NCBI GenBank assembly: GCA_964471665.1
Contig: CAYYHG010000023.1
Span: 1-24,459, forward strand
Origin: SW-9-67-25 sp964471665
GTDB taxonomy: Archaea > Halobacteriota > Halobacteria > Halobacteriales > Haloarculaceae
Direction: 5' to 3'
Length of the DNA: 24,459 nt
In this document: positions 15,426 to 21,389 of the stretch, in pieces
How positions within the stretch are numbered: the first letter of the stretch is position 1
Layout: each line of letters begins with the position of its first letter
Position numbers and translations under genes: made by a program
The notes under the pieces: model-generated
Databases searched by the model: none
The model's input: the letters and a program-made list of their open reading frames with translations, nothing else
What the model was told of the DNA's origin: nothing

Positions 15426-15578
15426 ATGTCAGACGGTACCGCGGCCGATCCGCCCCTGATGCAACGCGTCTACGATCGAATATGGTGGTTGGCGGTTGCA
15501 GCCCTGCTGTTCTGGGTCCTGGCGTATCTCGGGTGGGGATTGCTCGACTGGCTCTCGGTTCCACCGGGGGGAATCTAG
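15426..15578 (+). CDS. 50-residue single-helix membrane protein, small heme-copper subunit
   Basis: A tiny gene easily missed by length cut-offs. It encodes 50 residues: a short polar N-terminus (MSDGTAADPPLMQRVYDR), one membrane helix from about Ile19 to Leu43 (WWLAVAALLFWVLAYLGWGLL), and a short Pro/Gly-rich tail. Its TAG stop (15576-15578) directly touches the ATG of subunit II, with no gap, so translation is coupled. It matches the place and form of the small CbaD/CbaE-type subunits known from the four-subunit ba3 enzyme of Natronomonas pharaonis, and of the small helix in Thermus ba3. It is the first gene after the CGAA-N4-TTCG site. Subunit identity is inferred from position and topology. 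Confidence 0.82.
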   Translation: MSDGTAADPPLMQRVYDRIWWLAVAALLFWVLAYLGWGLLDWLSVPPGGI

Positions 15579-16121
15579 ATGACGTCGCCGCTGAAACCAC
15601 CCGAGGGAAGCTGGTGGTCCCAATCGGTCAACAGACGCGAGACGATCTGGCTGAGTCTGAGCGGGATCTGGTCACTGTTCATCTTCGGCTGGATGAGCGG
15701 CTGGACGCGGTTCGGGGACCAGAATCCCATCGGCCAGACGTTCGAGGTTCCGCCCGAGGACTACCAGCAGAAAGTCTCCGAGTATCAAGAAACCGCCGAG
15801 GAGACCGAGGAGGGGCTGATTCCGCCGGGAGAGGACGTCTACATCGCCGGCCAGCGGTTCAACTGGCTCGGAACGCCCGTCATCCTCGAAGCCGGCCGGG
15901 AGTACAACATCCACCTGAGTTCGCTGGACGTCCAGCACGGCTTCTCTGTCCGGCCCGAGACCGTCCTCAGCAAGCACACCAACCTGCAGGTGCTTCCGGG
16001 CTACGAGTGGGTGGTCCCGATGTCGTTCGACGAACCGGAGACCTACCACGTCATCTGTAACGAGTTCTGTGGCCAGGGCCACCGGACGATGCACGGCCGG
16101 ATCATCGTGACGGAACCATAG
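15579..16121 (+). CDS. Heme-copper enzyme subunit II with CuA site (CbaB-like)
   Basis: Electron-entry subunit. The 180-residue protein has one membrane helix (about residues 23-44), an acidic linker rich in Glu, and an external cupredoxin domain. All CuA ligands are present: His120 (VQHGF), Cys160, Glu162 (backbone), Cys164, His168 and Met171 in CNEFCGQGHRTM. The site should therefore accept electrons from a soluble or membrane-bound carrier such as a halocyanin or cytochrome. The length is typical of B-type (ba3-like) subunit II, with one helix instead of two. It sits between the 50-residue protein (0-nt gap) and subunit I (1-nt gap). A CuA subunit is compatible with either an oxidase or an eNOR-like NO reductase. 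Confidence 0.93.
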   Translation: MTSPLKPPEGSWWSQSVNRRETIWLSLSGIWSLFIFGWMSGWTRFGDQNPIGQTFEVPPEDYQQKVSEYQETAEETEEGLIPPGEDVYIAGQRFNWLGTPVILEAGREYNIHLSSLDVQHGFSVRPETVLSKHTNLQVLPGYEWVVPMSFDEPETYHVICNEFCGQGHRTMHGRIIVTEP

Positions 16122-16122
16122 C

Positions 16123-17913
16123 ATGTCCGTCAAAACCTTGTTCGCCAACGACTACGACGAGAACGGGTTCAGAGCCTGTTCGGTGACCGGGCTGGACATC
16201 CACCGGACGGCCGAAAACCACGTGAAAATCTTCGGCCTGACAGCCGTCATCGCGTTGCTCCTCGGCGGGTTGTTCGCCATCACGGTGGTGACGACCCGCT
16301 GGGAACTCGTTGGCTTTCTCCCACCCGGTGCGTTCTACAAACACCTCTCGGCACACGCCTGGAACCTGCTCATCTTCTGGATGGTGTTCATGGAGGTCGC
16401 TATCCTCTACGTCGGCGGCCCGATGATACTCGGGCGACGGCTCCCACTGCCGAGACTCGCCACGGGTGCCTGGGCGGGGATGGTCGTCGGCGCACTGGCC
16501 ATCAACTACGCCATCCTGACTGCCGACGGCTCCTTCGGCGAGGTCGCGCCGCTGTTGACCTCGTATGCCCCCCAGCAGTCACCGCCGCTTTTCTACCTCG
16601 GCGTCGTGGTCTTCATCGTCAGCACGGTCGTCGCGGCCATTCCGTTCTTCCTCACCCTCTGGTACGAGCGACGAGAGAACCCAAACAAGTCGTTGCCGCT
16701 GGTGGCCTTTGGCGCCTTCGTAACCGCCATCATCGCGACGGAGGCACTGGTCGGCGGACTGATCACGTTCGGCGTCACCCTCCTGTGGCGGGTCGACATC
16801 ATCCAGTTCATGGACGCCGCCTGGTACCGCCACTTCTACTGGACCATCGGCCACGGCAGCCAGCAGATCAACCTCGCCGCGATGGTCACCGTGTGGTATT
16901 TCCTGACCCACGTCGTCGGCGGTGCCGAAGTAGTCAGCGAGAAAGTCTCCCGGACCGCCTTCGTCCTCTATCTGTTCTTCATCAACCTCGGCGCAGCCCA
17001 CCACCTCATGTCCGATCCCGTCGTCTCCTCGGGGTGGCGTCTGTTCAACACCTCGTATGCCTTCTACGGGGCTGCCTTCGCCAGCATGGTCCACGCCTTC
17101 GCCATCCCCGCCGGGATCGAAGCGGGCCGGCGCAAGCGCGGCAAGGGTGGCGGGCTACTGGGCTGGCTCACCTCCGCACCCTGGAAGAATCCAGTATTCA
17201 GCACCACCATCTTCAGTATCATCCTCTTTGGATTCCTCGGTGGCATCACCGGCGTCATCATGGGTCAGATGCAGGTCAACATGACCTGGCACAACACCTT
17301 CGCCACCGTCGGCCACTTCCACGGAACCGTCGCCGTCGGGACGACGCTGGCGTTCATGGGACTGGTCTACTTCGTCATCCGGACGATGTTCCAGCGCGGG
17401 CTGGCCTTCGGTCGTCTCGCCGCCGCCCAGCCGTACCTCTACGCCGGGACGATGGGCGTCACCGTTCTGATGATGATGTACGTCGGTCTCCTCTTTGGCG
17501 TACCCCGCCGGATCGCGCAGGTCGTCCGTGACATTCCTGGCTCGGATTTCAGCCTGATCGCCGCGGCGCCGCTGTTTGCCATCCTCGGCGTGTTCGCGCT
17601 CCTGGCCATCCTGTCCGGCGCGCTCTTCGTCGTGGTGGCTGTCGGCTCACTGCTTGCCGGCAAACCGCCAGAGAGCATGGCAGCCCGGACGGATATCGAA
17701 CCGGTCGGAAGCTTCCAGGCCGACGGCGGCGTTCAGGCGGATAGCAACGGCCCGGCCGACGGCAGTGTCCAGGCTGACGGCGGCGAAGACCCAGTCCACG
17801 CATACGAGATGCGCGGGACCTTCTTTTTCGTCCTCCTCTTCATGGCGGTGTTCGTCGTCGCGTGGGCGGCGAACTGGTTTTTCCTCTCACGACTGTGGTC
17901 GATCGGTCTCTGA
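16123..17913 (+). CDS. Heme-copper subunit I lacking the catalytic tyrosine; probable NO reductase (eNOR-like)
   Basis: The 596-residue polytopic protein has all metal-ligand histidines: His78 (AHAWN) and His400 for low-spin heme, His398 for the active-site heme (VGHFHG, preceded by WHNTF), and His244, His293 and His294 (AAHH) for CuB. In oxygen reductases the helix-VI histidine is followed at +4 by the cross-linked tyrosine (GHPxVY). Here the sequence is GHGSQQ, so that position is Gln248. Loss of this tyrosine is the mark of NO-reducing members of the superfamily, and Gln recalls the eNOR family. A loop at about residues 525-560 contains near-repeats of QADGG before the last helix. Expected reaction: 2 NO to N2O using CuA electrons. 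An unusual ba3 oxidase is the alternative; I put NO reductase at about 0.65. Confidence 0.9.
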   Translation: MSVKTLFANDYDENGFRACSVTGLDIHRTAENHVKIFGLTAVIALLLGGLFAITVVTTRWELVGFLPPGAFYKHLSAHAWNLLIFWMVFMEVAILYVGGPMILGRRLPLPRLATGAWAGMVVGALAINYAILTADGSFGEVAPLLTSYAPQQSPPLFYLGVVVFIVSTVVAAIPFFLTLWYERRENPNKSLPLVAFGAFVTAIIATEALVGGLITFGVTLLWRVDIIQFMDAAWYRHFYWTIGHGSQQINLAAMVTVWYFLTHVVGGAEVVSEKVSRTAFVLYLFFINLGAAHHLMSDPVVSSGWRLFNTSYAFYGAAFASMVHAFAIPAGIEAGRRKRGKGGGLLGWLTSAPWKNPVFSTTIFSIILFGFLGGITGVIMGQMQVNMTWHNTFATVGHFHGTVAVGTTLAFMGLVYFVIRTMFQRGLAFGRLAAAQPYLYAGTMGVTVLMMMYVGLLFGVPRRIAQVVRDIPGSDFSLIAAAPLFAILGVFALLAILSGALFVVVAVGSLLAGKPPESMAARTDIEPVGSFQADGGVQADSNGPADGSVQADGGEDPVHAYEMRGTFFFVLLFMAVFVVAWAANWFFLSRLWSIGL

Positions 17914-17972
17914 GGACTCCTCTACTCTCCGACAATGACACCCATCGTACCCGAACCCGAGGAGCCTGAATC

Positions 17973-18689
17973 ATGACGACCAGTTCCACCGAACCCGAGG
18001 GACCCGAGTCACCGACCGCGTTCGTCCGCCGTGTACTCGGAGGTATGTGGCGGGATATGGTGAGCGTCTACTACGCGAACACGATGGTCTGGCGCGTCCT
18101 CAAGAGCGGCGCGTTGCTCTTTCTCGGCTTCTTCTGCTGGATCGGGGGAAATCTCACCCTCTCGTTTGTCGACCTGGAACTGTTCCGGTACGTGACAGCC
18201 TACGGGTTCGCACTGCTGTTCTGGGGACCGTTCACGCACCTGGTCGTCGTCCCGCTCGTGATCCGCCTGCGACGCACCGCGGCCCATCCGGTGACGCGGT
18301 TTTTCTCACGGAACGGGTCGAAGGCCAGCCTGACGGTATTCCTGCTACTCGTCATCGTGCTTGGGACGTTCCCACCAGGGGTGATGACGCTCCAGTTTGG
18401 CGGTGCTGCCAGCAGCGCACCCGACATCACCGGCGACCTCCAGTGTACGAAAACTGCAGAAACCGTCCACTGTCACCTGGTGAATCCTGAAGGCGTCGAC
18501 AGCGTCGTCGTGCTGTCGGGCGGTGAGACGATAGAGACAGTCGAAACCGCGCCCTTCGAGTTCGATATTCCCAGAGCAGAGCTGCAGGCGGTAAATGAGC
18601 AAGAACAGTTCACTGTCGAGTTGCGCGACGAGAACGGCAACACTCAGCGACGGTTTGTCCGGCAGGTCAACCTCGTTCCAGGAGAGTGA
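17973..18689 (+). CDS. Three-helix membrane protein with C-terminal external domain, fourth gene of the heme-copper operon
   Basis: Not a family I recognise. The 238-residue protein has a polar, Pro-rich N-terminus and three membrane helices (about 43-66, 74-99 and 119-141). A roughly 95-residue C-terminal beta-rich domain with Cys158, Cys167 and His169 (C-x8-C-x-H) follows, probably outside the membrane. These residues could form a disulfide or bind a metal. It lies 59 bp after subunit I on the same strand, and a 13-codon reading frame in that gap overlaps its ATG by 4 nt (ATGA), which may aid coupling. The context suggests an additional subunit, an assembly factor or an electron-transfer partner of the heme-copper enzyme. 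Its end is 36 bp from the convergent copper ATPase. Confidence 0.78.
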   Translation: MTTSSTEPEGPESPTAFVRRVLGGMWRDMVSVYYANTMVWRVLKSGALLFLGFFCWIGGNLTLSFVDLELFRYVTAYGFALLFWGPFTHLVVVPLVIRLRRTAAHPVTRFFSRNGSKASLTVFLLLVIVLGTFPPGVMTLQFGGAASSAPDITGDLQCTKTAETVHCHLVNPEGVDSVVVLSGGETIETVETAPFEFDIPRAELQAVNEQEQFTVELRDENGNTQRRFVRQVNLVPGE

Positions 18690-18725
18690 TCCTGTTTCGC
18701 CTCTGATCGTGAGCGGCTCGACCCC

Positions 18726-21188
18726 TCACAGCACAGGACGACTGGAGTTCGAAACCACGAGGATGCTGCTCGTGGCCATTGCGACGGCAGCAAACAGCGG
18801 ATTGAGCACGCCCAGCGCCGCGAGCGGAAGCGCCACCGCGTTGTAGAGGAGTGCCCAGCCGATATTCTCCCGGATGCGGCGTCGAGTGCCCGAGGCGAGT
18901 GTGAACGCAACCGGGACATCCGAGAGGGTCCCGTCGGGAACGACGACATCAGCTGCTTCGGCTGCCCTGGCGGTGCCCGCGACTGCGACGCCGACATCGG
19001 CCCCAGCCAGGGCCGGCGCGTCGTTGGTTCCGTCCCCGACCATGGCTGTCGTCCGCTCTGTCCCCAACTGGCGAATCGTTGCGACTTTGCCATCGGGCGG
19101 AACGCCGGCGAAGACGCTGTCGACGGCGGGATGAGTCCGGAAGCGTTCGGCCGCGCTCTCGTCATCGCCGGTTAGCACGACAACGTCCTGATCAGAAAAG
19201 TTCTCCAGGACCGCCTGCCAGTCCTCGCGCTCACGGTCGCCGACGACGGCGACTGCCTTCGGCCGGTCCTCGCGTCCGATCACGACCGGCACGTGACCGT
19301 CGTCTCTCGCTGTCTCAACCGCCGCCTCCAGTCGCTCCGGGAGGGGACTACACCGGCGTTCGACCAGTTCCGGCGTCCCGACGACGACCTGATCGCCGTC
19401 GACGCGGCCGCTCACCCCGTCACCCGGGTGCCGTTCGAAATCAGTGACCGATCCGGAGGAGGCGTCGGTGTCCGCCTGTACCGTCGGCTCCTCGATACCG
19501 CCATCGGGTTCGACACCCGGGGCCGGGTCAGTGCTGTCACCGTATTCGAGAGCACCGTCGCCCTCGCTGGTGCCAGCCGAGTCGGTGGCGAAGTTGACGA
19601 TGGCCGACGCGACTGGGTGAGCGGAGTGTCGTTCGACCCGGACCGCCGCTTCCAGTGTGGCCTGGTCGCCGACGAATTCACGGACTGTCATCTCGCCGGT
19701 CGTCAGCGTCCCTGTTTTGTCGAAGACGACTGTCTCGACAGACGGTGCTGACTCGAACAGCGCCCCGTTCGTGACCACGACGCCGCGCTCCAGCGCGTCG
19801 CGCAGACCACCGGCGACAGCCAGTGGCGTCGCCAGTCCCATCGCGCAGGGACAGGCCGCCACGAGCACCGTGAGTCCGGCCAGCAGTGCCTCCGCAATCT
19901 CTCCGCCAGCGAGGAGTCGCCATCCCGTCACGACGCCAGCCACGACCAGTACCAGTGGCACGAACACCGTCGCGAGTCTGTCCGCGAACCGCTGGACTGC
20001 GTGCCCCTCACTCTGGACGTTCCACAGAAGGGAGGTGATCCGGTCGAGCGTGTTCTGGGCTCTGTCTCCGATTTCGACGACCAGCGAACTGTCGGTGACG
20101 ACGGCTCCGCCCACGATATCGTCACCGGGTTCTTTGGTGGTGGGCAGTGATTCGCCGGTCAGGATCGCCTCGTCAACCGCCGCGGTCCCCTCGCGGACAA
20201 TCCCGTCGGCTGGAACGCGTTCTCCAGGGCGGACGAGAATCGTCTCTCCCGCAGACAGATCCTCGACCGAAACCGTCTCGATGTTCCCATCGGCGGTGCG
20301 CCGGTTTGCCTCGTGGACACGCGCTTCTGTGAGCGAAGAGAGCAGTCCCGTGGCCTGTCGTTTCAGGCGCTGTTCGTAGCAGGTCCCGGCAGTCACGACG
20401 AGCACGATAGCGATCGAGACATCGTAGTAGAGGTGGAGGCTCCCGGTCGCCAGCGCGACGCTGCTGTAGCTGTAGGATCCCAGGATCGCGACCGAGAGCA
20501 GGAGATCCATATTGGGCTGGCCGGTCGTGAGGCTGACGTACGCGCCTCGCAGGATGGGCCACCCCGTGTAGAACACGATACCAGTCGCCAGCAGCGCGAT
20601 GACCACCATCGGGAAATAGAGGTTGACCGTCGTCGTCATATCGGCGGTCAGGATTCCGATGTCGATCCCCACGTACCGGGGATAGAGGAAAAACAGGTAC
20701 CACGGCATGACGAGCATCGCGAGAAAAGCCCCGACAACGAGTCGAGTGACAGTAGCTTCGTCGCCCCCCGTATCGAGATCGTCGTCCCGGAATCGTGCCG
20801 TGTATCCGTATCCGCTCAGTTTCTCGGGGAGACTCGCTCTCTCGACCCGGTCGGGATCGTGGCTGACCCGCGCGGTGTCGGTCGCGTAACTCGCCTCGAC
20901 CGACCCAATCCCGTCGGTGGCGTCGCCCCGTAGCGAGAGAAACGCCTCGCAGGTCGTACAGTGCATCCCATCGATCGCGAGAAACGCCTCTGTGAACCCA
21001 TCCGCGTCTTCTCCATCACGAGTGACGGGTTCACTCGCACGCTCGTTGATCTCACCCTGGATATCCGACCCATCGAATCTCCGCGTTACTTCCAGGCAAC
21101 CCTGACAGCAATAGGTCCCGTCTACGTTCGCTCCGGTGATTGGAGAGGAGGGTGTGGGGAGATCACACAGCGAACAGGTTTCTGTCAT
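18726..21188 (-). CDS. Copper-transporting P1B-type ATPase (CcoI/FixI-like)
   Basis: Pumps copper across the membrane using ATP. The 820-residue protein has an N-terminal Cys-rich metal site (Cys5, Cys8, Cys27, Cys28, Cys31), an HMA domain with GMHCTTC (Cys77, Cys80), eight predicted helices with the transport motif CPC (446-448), the phosphorylated Asp490 in DKTGT, the ERHSAHPVASAI histidine loop and GDGTNDAPAL. The extra Cys-rich N-terminal domain is typical of the CcoI/FixI group, which supplies copper to oxidase assembly rather than detoxifying. An acidic insert interrupts the nucleotide domain between the HP motif and the VVGTPELVERR stretch. A GTG start at 21203 is possible, but the ATG at 21188 is preferred. 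It is convergent with the heme-copper operon, consistent with loading CuA or CuB. Confidence 0.92.
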   Translation of the reverse strand: MTETCSLCDLPTPSSPITGANVDGTYCCQGCLEVTRRFDGSDIQGEINERASEPVTRDGEDADGFTEAFLAIDGMHCTTCEAFLSLRGDATDGIGSVEASYATDTARVSHDPDRVERASLPEKLSGYGYTARFRDDDLDTGGDEATVTRLVVGAFLAMLVMPWYLFFLYPRYVGIDIGILTADMTTTVNLYFPMVVIALLATGIVFYTGWPILRGAYVSLTTGQPNMDLLLSVAILGSYSYSSVALATGSLHLYYDVSIAIVLVVTAGTCYEQRLKRQATGLLSSLTEARVHEANRRTADGNIETVSVEDLSAGETILVRPGERVPADGIVREGTAAVDEAILTGESLPTTKEPGDDIVGGAVVTDSSLVVEIGDRAQNTLDRITSLLWNVQSEGHAVQRFADRLATVFVPLVLVVAGVVTGWRLLAGGEIAEALLAGLTVLVAACPCAMGLATPLAVAGGLRDALERGVVVTNGALFESAPSVETVVFDKTGTLTTGEMTVREFVGDQATLEAAVRVERHSAHPVASAIVNFATDSAGTSEGDGALEYGDSTDPAPGVEPDGGIEEPTVQADTDASSGSVTDFERHPGDGVSGRVDGDQVVVGTPELVERRCSPLPERLEAAVETARDDGHVPVVIGREDRPKAVAVVGDREREDWQAVLENFSDQDVVVLTGDDESAAERFRTHPAVDSVFAGVPPDGKVATIRQLGTERTTAMVGDGTNDAPALAGADVGVAVAGTARAAEAADVVVPDGTLSDVPVAFTLASGTRRRIRENIGWALLYNAVALPLAALGVLNPLFAAVAMATSSILVVSNSSRPVL

Positions 21189-21389
21189 CTGAAAATTGTA
21201 CACTCGCCTCGGGCGTGGCTAGATTCCATTGTTCGCCTTTTCGATGCTCTATTGGTAAAACGTTCTGCCGAACACTATCGTCTGTGGTTACTGGTGCTTC
21301 GATTTATAATTCCTACTATCATATTTGATATTTTCATCGAACATGTTGTCGAGAAACGATAGGTGGCACCCTCGTCTCTGTAGAATTAT
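21189..21389. promoter_or_regulatory. Divergent control region, copper ATPase / chemotaxis transducer
   Basis: A 201-bp AT-rich gap. On the copper-ATPase side, minus-strand TTTTACC (21260-21254) is a possible TATA box. Just upstream of it is CGAA-CACT-ATCG (21269-21280), one mismatch from the perfect palindrome before the heme-copper operon. On the transducer side, ATTTATAA (21302-21309) would give a leader of about 60 nt. A weak CGAA-CATG-TTGT (21338-21349) is also present. Co-regulation with the heme-copper operon is plausible but rests on degenerate sites. Confidence 0.45.
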
